Notes: generated by a model from the sequence alone, not told the origin. Shown: positions 54,494-64,000, numbered from the stretch's first letter. The stretch: 64,000 nucleotides of DNA from Bacillus gaemokensis (GCF_001590835.1 NZ_LTAQ01000023.1:228970-292969), one strand, 5' to 3'. Numbers and translations are program-made.

Positions 54494-54767
54494 AAAATGA
54501 AACAAACAAAAAGTAGGCCCGAAATATACCACTCATGTATTATATTTTAGGGCTACTTGACGTTTACTTATAATTGGATATATGGAAACTGGTAAGTATA
54601 TAAATAGGATTCCTTCGCTAACTATTAACTCATGAGTTAGTAAAACCCTTTTATATGTACTATAAGGTAATACAGTAAGAAATACATATCAATTTGCTTA
54701 GTGATGATGAATAAGGTGTAAATTTGAGATATATAGATGAACAATATATAAAGGAGCTCAATTCTCA

Positions 54768-55592
54768 ATGGCAAGAAAATTATTAACACAAAGGTTTCCT
54801 CTTTTAATTCCTATTAGAATCAGACAACGTAGGCTGTTTAAAAAAATAAGTGACCGTCTTGAAGGTCATAAATTTTCAAAAACATTTGAACAAAATCCAT
54901 TACCTTACAGGATTTATAAACATAAATCTTTGCTTATTAGAAAGTTAGGTGATACGGATATACAGCTGCAATATAACAAAATCACCAATCTAAAGCTAGC
55001 CATCTGCAAAATAAACCAGGTTGTAATTAAACCGGGAGAAACATTTTCATTTTGGCATCTTGTTGGTAATTCCAGTAAAAAGGCTGGATATAAAGAAGGA
55101 ATTATTCTAATGAATGGCGAAGCGATAAAGGGAATAGGCGGTGGTCTCTGTCAGTTAGGGAATCTTCTCTACTGGATGTTTCTTCATTCAGAGTTGGAAA
55201 CAGTGGAAAGATATCGTCATAGTTTCGATCCATTCCCTGACTATGGACGTGTGATTCCATTTGGAACAGGCGCCACTTTGATGAATGGTATTATTGATCT
55301 CAAATTAAGAAACAATTCAAATATTTCCTATCAAGTCAATCTACATCTTGACGAAGAATACATCTACGGAGAAATTAGGGCATCCCAGTATCCTCCATAT
55401 AAGTATTCTATCGTTGAAGAAGATCATCGTTTTGTAAAAAAAGTAGATGGTCAAGTATACAGACAAAATAAAGTTTATAAAAAAATAGTTGATCGTGTCA
55501 CAGGTAACTTAGTTGATAAAGAACTAGTCATGGAAAATGATTGTTTAGTAAAATATGAAGTAGATGATGAGAAAATTGTGGGTTTTTTATAG
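54768..55592 (+). CDS. VanW family protein
   Basis: A 274-residue VanW-type protein. The family core is NLKLAICKINQVVIKPGETF followed by SFWHLVGNSSKKAGYKEG and GIGGGLCQLGNLLYWM. VanW was named from vancomycin-resistance clusters, but its biochemical role is unsettled, and no other van genes are here. AAGGAG precedes the ATG. A terminator follows at 55756-55793. Confidence 0.9.
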   Translation: MARKLLTQRFPLLIPIRIRQRRLFKKISDRLEGHKFSKTFEQNPLPYRIYKHKSLLIRKLGDTDIQLQYNKITNLKLAICKINQVVIKPGETFSFWHLVGNSSKKAGYKEGIILMNGEAIKGIGGGLCQLGNLLYWMFLHSELETVERYRHSFDPFPDYGRVIPFGTGATLMNGIIDLKLRNNSNISYQVNLHLDEEYIYGEIRASQYPPYKYSIVEEDHRFVKKVDGQVYRQNKVYKKIVDRVTGNLVDKELVMENDCLVKYEVDDEKIVGFL

Positions 55593-55755
55593 AAAAGGAT
55601 TTTCACTCATCTAAAGATATTTGAAAAAACTGTGTAGATAATTTTAAAATAAAATCTTCCAAGGCAAAAAAATATGGTTGAAGTGGATTTTTTTTATAAA
55701 AATACTAAGTCGAATGTAAGCAGTAAGTAGTATTTCACACATCGCAATAGAAAGG

Positions 55756-55797
55756 GCCCTAGGATAGAATTGTGAAGTCAGCTATCCTAGGGCTTTG
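55756..55797. terminator. Terminator
   Basis: GCCCTAGGATAG pairs with CTATCCTAGGGC around a 14-base loop, between VanW and the IS66 remnant. Confidence 0.7.
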
Positions 55798-55798
55798 C

Positions 55799-55967
55799 TT
55801 ATTGTGTTTTTGATTTTGGAACGAAACAAGTAGATGGTAAATCAGGAGCCCATGGAAGTAGTTTTGCTATTGTGCTTGGGTCATTTAGGTCACCATTCGG
55901 CATTTGTTCAAGCATGTACTTCAAGTATTCATATGGTATCAGCCCGTTTTCATTAAAAGAAAAAGAG
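55799..55967 (-). pseudogene. IS66-family transposase (TnpC) C-terminal remnant
   Basis: The minus-strand text NGLIPYEYLKYMLEQMPNGD, then DPSTIAKLLPWAPDLPSTC, is the typical end of IS66 transposases. Only about 55 residues remain, with no start. A marker of a former IS66 insertion. Confidence 0.75.
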
Positions 55968-56360
55968 GATGACCTGGGATATGTACCAATTAAAATATAG
56001 ACGCTCAGTTATCAACAAAGAAGAAAAAAGATTGTATATTGGTGTAATTGTAAAGCTGGATTATTCAGATTTGTAAGCTTCTACTTTCTTAATCATCTAG
56101 AGGTATACCCATTTTGACTCCAAATTCCCCGAGAGTTCGTTTTTTGCCAGTGTAGGTATACCCCACTTTTTCTAGCAAAATATGAGATAGAGAGAAAAAT
56201 TATGAACCTCGATTCCAAAGGGAGTCGAGGTTTTTTATGACAATGTTTAAAATACAACGGAACAGTCCTCACTTTAATTTTTTAAAAAAAACGAATAGAA
56301 AGAAAAATGTGATATATTCATAATATCCAATCATTTTTAAGGGAGATGGGGAAAAGAACA
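55968..56360. other. Intergenic, short frame and terminator
   Basis: A 35-codon frame near 55973-56078 (QLKYRRSVINKEEKRLYIGV) has no known relatives in my reading. A terminator AACCTCGATTCC/GGAGTCGAGGTT lies at 56205-56238. GGTATACCC occurs twice (56102 and 56155 areas), possibly element ends. Confidence 0.4.
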
Positions 56361-57005
56361 ATGGAAAATCAAACAGTTGAAAATAAGGAACTAACGATTT
56401 TTAACCACATTGGAAACACAATTGTAACAGAAGATAGAGAAATTCAAATTATTTCAAGATTAGAAGAGCCTCTTATTGTCGTGTTAGCAAATGTATTAAG
56501 TGATGAAGAGTGTGAAACGTTAATTGAAATGTCTAAAAATAAAATGAAACGTTCTAAAATTGGTGCTTCGCGCAAAATAAATAATATTCGAACGAGTAGT
56601 GGTACGTTTTTAGAAGAAAGTGAGGCCGTTACTAGAATCGAAAGACGAATCGCTTCAATCATGAATGTTCCTGCCTCACATGGAGAAGGGTTACATATTT
56701 TAAAGTATACAGTTGGCCAAGAATATAAAGCGCATTATGATTTTTTTGCAGAAAACAGTGCGGCAGCAAATAACAATCGTATTAGTACCCTTGTCATGTA
56801 CCTAAATCATGTAGAAGAAGGCGGAGAGACTTTCTTTCCAAAACTCAACCTTTCTGTATCTCCGAAAAAAGGAATGGCGGTATATTTCGAATATTTTTAT
56901 CAGGATGCATCATTAAACAAGCTTACTTTACATGGCGGTGAACCTGTTATCAAAGGTGAAAAATGGGTTGCGACGCAATGGATAAGAAGAAGACCTTTGT
57001 ATTAA
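56361..57005 (+). CDS. Prolyl 4-hydroxylase-like 2-oxoglutarate/Fe(II) dioxygenase
   Basis: A 214-residue protein very close in text to the structurally studied B. anthracis prolyl 4-hydroxylase (216 residues). The iron ligands are H125 and D127 (KAHYDFF) and H191 (LTLHGG), and K201 is the likely 2-oxoglutarate lysine (GEKWVATQW). The start ATG 56361 has GGGGA 8 bases upstream. It would hydroxylate proline in collagen-like or elongation-factor substrates; the target is not known. It is a single gene. Confidence 0.93.
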   Translation: MENQTVENKELTIFNHIGNTIVTEDREIQIISRLEEPLIVVLANVLSDEECETLIEMSKNKMKRSKIGASRKINNIRTSSGTFLEESEAVTRIERRIASIMNVPASHGEGLHILKYTVGQEYKAHYDFFAENSAAANNNRISTLVMYLNHVEEGGETFFPKLNLSVSPKKGMAVYFEYFYQDASLNKLTLHGGEPVIKGEKWVATQWIRRRPLY

Positions 57006-57472
57006 GATAACACTCAATTACGAGTTTTTTATCGTTTTTCGACTTCTGGTTTATTTAAGAAAAGGGCGCAATTGTGGAGCCACACAGGTAGAGAATGATC
57101 AAACTTTTTTATAAAACTGAAACTTAAATCTGCTGGATAATAATCCATCTTGATTAATTTTTTTCAAAATGGATTATTTTTATTTGGCTCAAAATGCACA
57201 TTCAATTGATATTTTTGATTAAACTTTTTTTCAAAACTATATGTGTTCCTAAAGGTCAAAATCTGAATTTTGGAACATTACTCCAAAAAATAGACACCTT
57301 TAGGCACACATTTGCTCGTTTCTAAAAAAATTTATAAAGGTAATTTGGATGAATTTATAGACGTTTATTTTTAATGAATCCTTTTATAAACAAATAAAAT
57401 TGTTAATAAAGGACTGTAAATACTACACTTATAAGTTTTCGGTATATGAATTTACTTTCACCATAGATTAAA
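57006..57472. other. Intergenic holding dispersed repeat copy B
   Basis: No gene. It holds the repeat at 57142-57236 and AT-rich sequence on both sides. Confidence 0.5.
57142..57236. repeat. Dispersed repeat, copy B
   Basis: It matches 44007-44100 over its length with scattered differences: AATCCATCTTGATTAAT, TTTCAAAATGGATTATTTT, CTCAAAATGCACATTCAA, TTTTGATTAAACTTTTT. The hairpin at its left end is kept with one change. Confidence 0.65.
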
Positions 57473-57913
57473 TTAAACGTCAGTATGAGTGGGGGCTTGA
57501 ATGAGGGTGTTCTGTCCTGCTGCGAGTTGCCACGTTTCTTTTTCTTTAACCATTACATAAATCGCCAGACTGCCTTGCCCATCTTTTATTATTTCTCCTT
57601 CAGAGGTTGTTGGGTATTGTCTAATATGTGCGATAGCTACATCTGAACGTACAAAGTTAATGCTTTCAACTTTATAACAAGCATATGAGTTACGAAGTGG
57701 ACCTGTCAAAATAACTTTGTGCACTTCATTGATTTGCTTCCAACCTGATAGCCGTTCGCCGAGCACATTTACCCATGTGGCATTTAAAGTGAAGTGACGA
57801 TCTAATTCATCTGCATCATGTGTATTAAATGCAGTTTCCATTTCGGTGATTGTTCGCTTAATTGCTTTCATTTCTTCTTGCTGATTTTCTTTTGAATCAT
57901 AGCCTCTAGACAT
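57473..57913 (-). CDS. SgcJ/EcaC-like NTF2-fold protein
   Basis: A 146-residue NTF2-like protein of the SgcJ/EcaC (DUF4440-like) type: ITEMETAFNTHDADELDRHF, ATWVNVLGERLSGWKQINEV, WQLAAGQNTL. Small alpha+beta barrels of this fold are often enzymes or binding proteins of unclear role. The start is the second ATG (57913), which lies 8 bases from GGAGGAGG; the first is too close. Single gene. Confidence 0.82.
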   Translation of the reverse strand: MSRGYDSKENQQEEMKAIKRTITEMETAFNTHDADELDRHFTLNATWVNVLGERLSGWKQINEVHKVILTGPLRNSYACYKVESINFVRSDVAIAHIRQYPTTSEGEIIKDGQGSLAIYVMVKEKETWQLAAGQNTLIQAPTHTDV

Positions 57914-58148
57914 ATTCATTCCTCCTCCTACGTTAGTTTGATATCTATAGTTTACTAAAGGGAAGTTGTCATAACATCCAACAATAGTAGTATTTTTTAA
58001 GAGAAAAATTGTACCAAGGTATGATGGAAAGTCAATTTTATATGCCTTTATTTATATTTTTCTCTAAAATGTATTCGTCGCTGTCTAATAAGAAGAGTTA
58101 ACTTAATGAGTCTAGAATATTATAATATTATGAATAAGGAGGGGAAGT

Positions 58149-58685
58149 ATGTTATTTCAACAGGGAAGGTTATCGATTAGATATGTAATAGAAGATGATG
58201 TGAACATCATATCAAAATGGTTAACAAATCCTGAAGTTTTACAGTATTACGAAGGCAGAGATAATCCACAATCTCCAGAGAAAGTGCGTACTCATTTTAT
58301 TCATAATCCAAAGAGTGATGAAAAAAGGTGTCTAGTAGAATACGCTGGAGAATCAATTGGTTACATACAAATTTACCCTGTAGATTCAGAGTGGAAAAAG
58401 CTATACGGATACATGGGAAATCAAAATGTATGGGGGATGGATCAGTTTATTGGAGAACCAGTATATTGGAATGAAGGAATCGGCACAGAGCTTGTGAAAG
58501 GTACGATTACATATATTATGGATGAGTTAGGGGCAGAAGCAATTGCAATAGATCCAAGAATGAGTAATGAACGTGCGATTCGTTGTTATGAAAAGTGTGG
58601 ATTTAAAAAAATGAAAAGATTAAAAAAGCATGAGCTACACGAAGGGAAATTAGAAGATTGTTGGATGATGGAGTATAGACGATAA
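58149..58685 (+). CDS. GNAT acetyltransferase, AAC(6')-like
   Basis: A 178-residue acetyltransferase resembling aminoglycoside 6'-N-acetyltransferases in order of motifs: LTNPEVLQYYEGRDNPQS, YAGESIGYIQIYPVDSEW, GMDQFIGEPVYWNEGIGTEL (acetyl-CoA loop), IDPRMSNERAIRCYEKCGF. GGAGGGG precedes the ATG. Chromosomal enzymes of this group do not always give resistance. The substrate is unproven. Confidence 0.85.
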   Translation: MLFQQGRLSIRYVIEDDVNIISKWLTNPEVLQYYEGRDNPQSPEKVRTHFIHNPKSDEKRCLVEYAGESIGYIQIYPVDSEWKKLYGYMGNQNVWGMDQFIGEPVYWNEGIGTELVKGTITYIMDELGAEAIAIDPRMSNERAIRCYEKCGFKKMKRLKKHELHEGKLEDCWMMEYRR

Positions 58686-58766
58686 AGGTACTTAGTGATT
58701 TTGCTTTGAATGAGTTCTATATTACGATAAGTATGTAAGCGTTTGTATTAAAAAGGGGAGCGATGT

Positions 58767-59294
58767 ATGATGAAGAAAGCATTAGTAGTAATAGATGTGC
58801 AAGAAGGTATGTATACAGCGGGAGGACCAGTATATAATGGTCAAAAATTGTTAGAAACGTTACAAGAGTTAATTCAAAAATGTCGTTCGAATGACATTCC
58901 TGTTATATATGTACAGCATAATGGACCAAAGGGGCATCCTTTAGAAAAAGGAGAACCGGGATGGCATATTCATTCTGCAATTGCTCCAAAAGAAAATGAT
59001 GTAATTGTTGAAAAAGAAACACCAGATTCATTTTATAAAACGAACCTAGGTGAAGTTTTGCGAAATGAAGGAATTGAACATCTACTTATTTCGGGAATGC
59101 AAACAGAATACTGTGTGGATACAACAACACGTAGCGCCTTTAGTGAAGGTTATAAAGTAACCTTAGTTCGTGATGCGCATAGTACGTTCGACTCGGAGCA
59201 ATTACGTGCAGAAGATATTGTTAAGCACCATAATGCAGTATTAGGTTGGTTTGCTGATATTGTAGATTTAAAAAGTATAGAGATAGAAAGGTAG
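58767..59294 (+). CDS. Isochorismatase-like cysteine hydrolase
   Basis: A 175-residue cysteine hydrolase: catalytic Asp in [10 protein letters not shown], Lys in [11 protein letters not shown] and Cys in [16 protein letters not shown]. Length and triad suit the nicotinamidase/isochorismatase-like superfamily. GGGGAG lies upstream. The next gene, dsdA, starts 16 bp later and is probably cotranscribed. The substrate is unknown, likely an amide. Confidence 0.9.
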   Translation: MMKKALVVIDVQEGMYTAGGPVYNGQKLLETLQELIQKCRSNDIPVIYVQHNGPKGHPLEKGEPGWHIHSAIAPKENDVIVEKETPDSFYKTNLGEVLRNEGIEHLLISGMQTEYCVDTTTRSAFSEGYKVTLVRDAHSTFDSEQLRAEDIVKHHNAVLGWFADIVDLKSIEIER

Positions 59295-59310
59295 TTTGGG
59301 AGGGATTACT

Positions 59311-60651
59311 ATGTCAATTAGCGCTGTAAAAGGAAAATCATTAAAAGCATGGAAAAGTGAATATCCAATTTTAGAAGATGTAATTGCAACAAATGAAGTG
59401 TTTTGGGAGAATCCAAACTACGTTTCATATGAAAAAGCGGAGCGGAATTTTGTTTTAACGAAAGAAGATGTAAAAGATGCGGAAGAACGTTTGCTGCGAT
59501 TTGCGCCGTACATAGCAAAAGTCTTCCCAGAAACAAAAGAGATGAGTGGTATCATTGAATCACCACTTGTAGAAACCACACTCATGAAAAAACATTTGGA
59601 GAATACATTTGAACAAGAAATGCCCGGGACATTTTTATTAAAATGTGATAATGAGTTGCCGATTTCAGGATCTATTAAAGCACGTGGTGGTATTTATGAA
59701 GTATTGCAGCATGCAGAAAAGCTAGCGATGGAGCATGATTTGCTTGGTGAAAAAGATGATTATGCAAAGTTAGATAGTGATACATTCCGTGAGTTTTTTT
59801 CTCAATATTCAATCGCAGTAGGTTCGACAGGTAACTTAGGGTTAAGTATTGGTATTATGAGTGCGAAATTAGGATTTCAAGTGACTGTACATATGTCAGC
59901 AGATGCGAAAGAATGGAAAAAAGAGCTGTTACGTAGTAAAGGAGTAACGGTTGTTGAGTATGCATCTGACTACAGTAAGGCAGTAGAAGAGGGGAGAAAG
60001 CAAGCTGAGCAAGATACGAGCTGTTATTTTATTGATGATGAAAATTCAAAGCATTTATTTTGGGGTTATGCAGTTGCTGCCTCACGCGTTAAAAAACAGC
60101 TTGAGGATATGAATATTCAAGTAGATGCGGAGCGCCCATTGTTTGTGTATTTGCCATGTGGTGTTGGCGGAGGTCCTGGTGGCGTAGCATTTGGTTTGAA
60201 ATTATTATTTGGTGATCATGTGCATTGTTTCTTTGCAGAACCGACACATTCACCGTGTATGCTACTTGGTTTAGTTACAGGGCTTCACGATGAAGTATCA
60301 GTTCAGGATTTTGGTATTGATAATGTTACTGAGGCAGATGGACTTGCGGTTGGGAGAGCATCTGGATTTGTTGGCAAAACGATTGAACCACTGTTAAGTG
60401 GTTGTTATACAGTACAGGATGAGAAGCTGTATACATTATTGAAAGCTTTTGTTGACACAGAAAATAAAGCTTTAGAGCCTTCTGCATTAGCCGGTGTATA
60501 TGGACCAGTACAACTATATAAACAGAAACAATATATACAAAGAAATAATTTGTCAGAGAAGATGAAACATGCCGTGCATATGATGTGGGCAACCGGCGGT
60601 GGTATGGTACCGAAACAAGTAATGGAGCAATATTATCAAAAAGGAAAGTAA
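59311..60651 (+). CDS. dsdA: D-serine dehydratase (D-serine ammonia-lyase)
   Basis: A 446-residue PLP enzyme converting D-serine to pyruvate and ammonia. The PLP lysine is in [11 protein letters not shown] (K123 by count). Also seen are [20 protein letters not shown], the glycine loop [13 protein letters not shown] and the C-terminal [11 protein letters not shown]. Length agrees with E. coli DsdA (442). ATG 59311 follows GGGAGGG. It follows a cysteine hydrolase, probably in one transcript, and ends at a terminator. Confidence 0.95.
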   Translation: MSISAVKGKSLKAWKSEYPILEDVIATNEVFWENPNYVSYEKAERNFVLTKEDVKDAEERLLRFAPYIAKVFPETKEMSGIIESPLVETTLMKKHLENTFEQEMPGTFLLKCDNELPISGSIKARGGIYEVLQHAEKLAMEHDLLGEKDDYAKLDSDTFREFFSQYSIAVGSTGNLGLSIGIMSAKLGFQVTVHMSADAKEWKKELLRSKGVTVVEYASDYSKAVEEGRKQAEQDTSCYFIDDENSKHLFWGYAVAASRVKKQLEDMNIQVDAERPLFVYLPCGVGGGPGGVAFGLKLLFGDHVHCFFAEPTHSPCMLLGLVTGLHDEVSVQDFGIDNVTEADGLAVGRASGFVGKTIEPLLSGCYTVQDEKLYTLLKAFVDTENKALEPSALAGVYGPVQLYKQKQYIQRNNLSEKMKHAVHMMWATGGGMVPKQVMEQYYQKGK

Positions 60652-60656
60652 TGTAA

Positions 60657-60696
60657 AAGAAGGACGTCATTAGCGTTATAATGATGTCCTTCTTTT
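60657..60696. terminator. Convergent terminator
   Basis: AAGAAGGACGTCATTA pairs with TAATGATGTCCTTCTT. It separates dsdA from the minus-strand DUF2512 gene. Confidence 0.85.
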
Positions 60697-60697
60697 C

Positions 60698-61144
60698 TTA
60701 TTTCTTCTTATCTTTATCTAATATGTTTTGTTCTTCAGCAAATTCAGTTCCATATGCGAGGCGACGATTTATACGGATTTTTTCGTTATTACGTCGCTCA
60801 TACGAAGGGGAAAAGCGATGCACAAATACTTCAGATAATGTAAAGACAATAGCAGAAAGAATACTGCCCCAAGCAATTTGCATATAATTGTCCAATAAAA
60901 TATTACCGAAAATCCACACGCTTAAATATGTTAACAAAAAGTCAGCCATAATAGCAGCGGAATTGCCAATGCGGTTCAAAAGGATTTTATCAACAAACAT
61001 ATAAGAAACGATTGTTACAAACAGGCTAAAGGAAATAACATCAACAATTGTTGCATCGAAAAATAAATCAAGCCCGATAGCAAAAGCAATGATACACGAT
61101 ATGAATTTAATAAGCACTACAGTAATGTCGCTCAACGTGTACAC
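60698..61144 (-). CDS. DUF2512 (YndM-like) membrane protein
   Basis: A 148-residue protein with four membrane helices (about 7-28, 32-52, 62-82, 88-110) and a charged tail (HRFSPSYERRNNEKIRINRR). It resembles B. subtilis YndM. GGGAGG lies before the ATG. It lies divergent from the SIR2 gene. The function is unknown. Confidence 0.85.
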   Translation of the reverse strand: MYTLSDITVVLIKFISCIIAFAIGLDLFFDATIVDVISFSLFVTIVSYMFVDKILLNRIGNSAAIMADFLLTYLSVWIFGNILLDNYMQIAWGSILSAIVFTLSEVFVHRFSPSYERRNNEKIRINRRLAYGTEFAEEQNILDKDKKK

Positions 61145-61321
61145 CTCCCGTTTCTACATAGTTTTACTATAAAGTGAGAAGTTCATACATCGCATAGCTC
61201 TTTGATGATGAAAAAATAAATTTTTTCATGTTTAATAATTTGTTGAAAAATTAAAAAAATACTTAAAAAATGTTATAGTAAAATGTGAGTGTATGACATT
61301 TTTAGGTAAGGGGGGATCCAA

Positions 61322-64000
61322 ATGTGGATTACTTCAGAAGTAGAAATTCCAGATGAACTATTTGATAATCTTGAGCAAGGGAAACTTGTATTATTTGTCG
61401 GAGCAGGAGTTTCTATGAAAGGAAAATCAAACTTACCAAATTTCGATGATTTAGTTGATGAAATTGCGGAAACGTTATATGTCGAAAAGCGTGAAATCAC
61501 AGAACCACATGACTATTATCTTGGAAAAATTGCGAAAACAAAAGATGTACATCAAGTTGCACGAGACCTTGTTGATGTGAAAAATTCAAAGCCGAATCCA
61601 TTACACTATGCAATTCCTCGGCTTTTTTCGGTGGATACAGCTGTTCGTATTGTTACAACGAACTTTGATCAACACTTTACGACTGTAATTGGAGAAATGA
61701 ATCGAGATATCAACATCTATTATGCACCTGCCTTGCCAACTGGAAGAGCGTTTAAAGGATTAGCATATATACATGGAAATGTAGAGCAAGAAAAAGAAAA
61801 TTTAATATTAACGGATGGAGATTTTGGAAGGGCTTACTTAACTGAAGGGTGGGCGAGAAGATTTTTAGTTGATTTATTTTCAAATTATACAGTATTGTTC
61901 ATTGGGTATAGCCATAATGACCCTGTAATGAAATATTTAGCGACAGGTTTACCACCGAGTACAAGGCGATATGCTTTTGTAGCGCAAGGTGATAATACAT
62001 ATCATTGGGAACACTTAGGAGTAAGGCCGATTGTGTATCCAAATAAGTCAAACAATCATCAAGCGCTTGTCAAAGCAGTAAAGCGCTGGGCTGAATTGAT
62101 GGGAGATAATTATATTACAAAAAGAATGAGGATTCGTGATATTGTGACAGTCCCTCCATCAGTTGAACAAGAGCAATTATCATATGTAAAGCAATCAATT
62201 AAAAAAATTGAAACACTCCGGTATTTTGTAGAATTTGCTAGAGATTATGAATGGGTAGAGTGGCTTGAGGCAGAAGGAAAACTACAAAATTTATTTATGA
62301 TTACGTCTGTTTATGATGAAGTGGAAGAATTGCTTGCGGAGTGGCTTGTAAAACAATTTCTTTTTAGTCATCAAAAAGAATTATTTCAACTTATTTTCAA
62401 AAATCATTCTAAAATATCTCCATTGTTATGGGGAACCATTTGTGCATATTTAAACGAGATGAAAGAGCCAATGGAGCCTTTATTATTTGCAAAATGGACA
62501 TTGCTTTTATTAGAAACTGCAGAGAAGAATAGCGGTTCTATTGAACAGGTTTCATACTTGTTACATAAGTGTTCGTTTCCAGAACATAAAGAAATCATTG
62601 TGTTATTGTTAACATTTATTTTGGATGGGAAAATTAAATTAAAACGTGTGAGAAGATGGGAAAATGATATGCAGGATTCAATTGAATTAGAGGAATCGAG
62701 TCGTTTACCTGTCCCAGTATTTTCACATGTACAACGAATTTGGGATGAAAAAATGAAACCGCATATCTCGTATTTTGCAAGCCCAATTATGATTATGGGA
62801 TTGGAAAAAATCCAAATGTTATCGTTAAGACAAACTGCTTTAAAGAAGAGAGATGCAGCTATGTATCATTCCGTTGAATTCTCTGAGCATGATTTACAGC
62901 CGAAGGATTTTACATTTTTAATCCGTATTGTGAAAGAGTGCCTTACATATTTATGTAAAAATAGCGAAGCGAAGGCAGGATACTATATTGCTCAAATGGT
63001 AGAAACAGATAGTATCTTGCAAAAACGAATCGCGATTGAAGCGATGAGTAACAATACATTTGTAACTGATGACGAAAAAGTAAATTGGCTATTCAAACAA
63101 AAGCTGCTTTTAGACTTTACGTATAAAGATGAAGTATTTCAATTTTTAAAGAATCATTATTCATTTACTTTAGAAGAAACAAAGCAAGAAGTGATTCGAA
63201 GAGTGGTGAACCATCTTGTAAAAGAAAGAGCTTTTGATGTTTGTCTCTTAATAGATTTGCTTTATGCATGTGATCCAAAGAGTGATTGTACAGTTGCAGC
63301 ATATAATATGATGAAGCAAAAACATCCGCACTTTTCTTCAAATCGGTACAGTGAAGAAAAGAAAGATACAGTGGTGCAAAGCATTACTTGTAACGTAACA
63401 GCAGATGGATTATTACAATTGAAAGACCATGAAATAATAAAGCAAGTGATGCTATTTTCTCATGATGGTATTTTTGAGCAGAGACACTTTTTAGAAATGT
63501 TATCAAAAGCGTGTAAGTTGAATATAGATTGGAGTATTTCACTTGCGTATCAATTAACAGGAGAAAATGAGGTAAGTGATGATGTATGGTTCGTCTGTAT
63601 TAGGGAATGGAGGAACAGTCGAAAACTTACAAATCAACAGATACAAAAAATTATTCCGCTATTGCAACAATTTGTTCGGAATTCAGCTTATCATTGGCTT
63701 ATTAGCAGTTTTTTATATGAAATTAGCAATCGGTTAGAAGAATTTCAAGAGAATAGTATACGTGCTGTGAAACGCTTTGCTTTTTCTTTATTTCCTCAGG
63801 TAATGAAGGGGGATGCGGATTTCAAGAAAGGTGAACACGACTTCTATAATGAATCTATTCAGCATCCCGTAGGGAAAATGACATCGGTATTATTAAAGCT
63901 TTTAGCATATGATCATTTATATGATCGGAACATCCATGAATATTTATTTTTATTTGAAGAGCAAATACGAGCATGCTCTCAGCGTACAAGTTTTATGTTC
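61322..64000 (+). CDS. Large SIR2-domain protein, probable anti-phage NADase effector (3' end outside window)
   Basis: The frame is open for 893 codons to the window edge. Residues about 15-260 form a SIR2-like domain: NAD-binding GKLVLFVGAGVSMKG, IVTTNFDQHF, the catalytic-type histidine in AYIHGNV, and TVLFIGYSHNDPVM. The remaining 630 or more residues are a long helical, repeat-like sensor region without recognisable motifs, possibly DUF4020-type. N-terminal SIR2 fused to a long C-terminal sensor is the layout of DSR-type phage-defence NADases. GGGGGG lies before the ATG. Neighbours upstream are not defence genes. The role is inferred. Confidence 0.85.
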   Translation, partial: MWITSEVEIPDELFDNLEQGKLVLFVGAGVSMKGKSNLPNFDDLVDEIAETLYVEKREITEPHDYYLGKIAKTKDVHQVARDLVDVKNSKPNPLHYAIPRLFSVDTAVRIVTTNFDQHFTTVIGEMNRDINIYYAPALPTGRAFKGLAYIHGNVEQEKENLILTDGDFGRAYLTEGWARRFLVDLFSNYTVLFIGYSHNDPVMKYLATGLPPSTRRYAFVAQGDNTYHWEHLGVRPIVYPNKSNNHQALVKAVKRWAELMGDNYITKRMRIRDIVTVPPSVEQEQLSYVKQSIKKIETLRYFVEFARDYEWVEWLEAEGKLQNLFMITSVYDEVEELLAEWLVKQFLFSHQKELFQLIFKNHSKISPLLWGTICAYLNEMKEPMEPLLFAKWTLLLLETAEKNSGSIEQVSYLLHKCSFPEHKEIIVLLLTFILDGKIKLKRVRRWENDMQDSIELEESSRLPVPVFSHVQRIWDEKMKPHISYFASPIMIMGLEKIQMLSLRQTALKKRDAAMYHSVEFSEHDLQPKDFTFLIRIVKECLTYLCKNSEAKAGYYIAQMVETDSILQKRIAIEAMSNNTFVTDDEKVNWLFKQKLLLDFTYKDEVFQFLKNHYSFTLEETKQEVIRRVVNHLVKERAFDVCLLIDLLYACDPKSDCTVAAYNMMKQKHPHFSSNRYSEEKKDTVVQSITCNVTADGLLQLKDHEIIKQVMLFSHDGIFEQRHFLEMLSKACKLNIDWSISLAYQLTGENEVSDDVWFVCIREWRNSRKLTNQQIQKIIPLLQQFVRNSAYHWLISSFLYEISNRLEEFQENSIRAVKRFAFSLFPQVMKGDADFKKGEHDFYNESIQHPVGKMTSVLLKLLAYDHLYDRNIHEYLFLFEEQIRACSQRTSFMF

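Noticed and set aside
54768-55592. A vancomycin-resistance cluster around VanW
   Set aside because: No vanHAX, vanS/R or vanY genes are nearby; VanW-family proteins are common outside such clusters.
1-64000. CRISPR arrays, tRNA, rRNA and prophage
   Set aside because: No regularly spaced repeats, tRNA-like cloverleaf, rRNA blocks or phage structural genes were recognised on reading.

Overview
The window looks like a chromosome segment from the Bacillus cereus group. It is AT-rich with Gram-positive ribosome binding sites. Gene content typical of that group includes a BcII-type metallo-beta-lactamase gene (broken here), a sigma-P-like ECF sigma/anti-sigma pair with neighbouring class B penicillin-binding proteins, a complete lsr autoinducer-2 system, SatA, a B. 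anthracis-type prolyl 4-hydroxylase and many VOC and GNAT resistance-type enzymes. No rRNA, tRNA, CRISPR array or prophage was seen.

Layout. 1-2.0 kb: the 3' end of a nonribosomal peptide synthetase (A-PCP-TE), followed by remnants of Tn3- and IS6-type elements (2.0-2.75 kb). 3-9 kb: epimerase, Nudix hydrolase, DUF4003 protein, a 5'-truncated hydrolase and a Tet(M)-like ribosomal-protection GTPase. 9.1-10.8 kb: a MarR-nitroreductase-monooxygenase operon with a palindromic operator. 10.8-14 kb: a MoxR/DUF58/DUF4129 operon on the minus strand. 14-19.1 kb: small enzymes, an ArsR-MFS pair and an HmoA-like haem monooxygenase gene behind a Fur box. 19.5-28.4 kb: a cell-wall/beta-lactam island with ECF sigma factor, anti-sigma factor, three class B PBPs, a dead metallo-beta-lactamase gene and a truncated acyltransferase. 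28.4-36.9 kb: divergent lsrR-lsrK-cupin-lsrF and lsrACDB. 37-46.5 kb: VOC, DUF2332, HAD, SatA, GNAT and DinB proteins, interspersed with broken genes and decayed repeats. 46.5-56 kb: secreted subtilase, oxalate decarboxylase, LysR/DJ-1 divergent pair and VanW, separated by gene-poor stretches containing truncated genes. 56.3-61.2 kb: prolyl 4-hydroxylase, NTF2-like protein, acetyltransferase, isochorismatase-like hydrolase, D-serine dehydratase and a DUF2512 membrane protein. 61.3 kb to the edge: a very large SIR2-domain protein of at least 893 residues, still open at the window end.

How the parts fit together. The clearest multi-gene logic is in the beta-lactam island. The sigma gene and the dead beta-lactamase gene carry the same ECF-type promoter, GGAAC-N17-TGTCTAT, with identical spacing. 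This suggests a sigma-P-like regulon that has lost one of its outputs. The lsr block is a complete AI-2 import, phosphorylation and processing module in which a cupin gene sits among the processing genes and no lsrG is visible. The SIR2 protein is the best candidate for an anti-phage effector, but its downstream context is not visible. The window is also rich in gene remnants (at least a dozen), so several accessory functions appear to be decaying.
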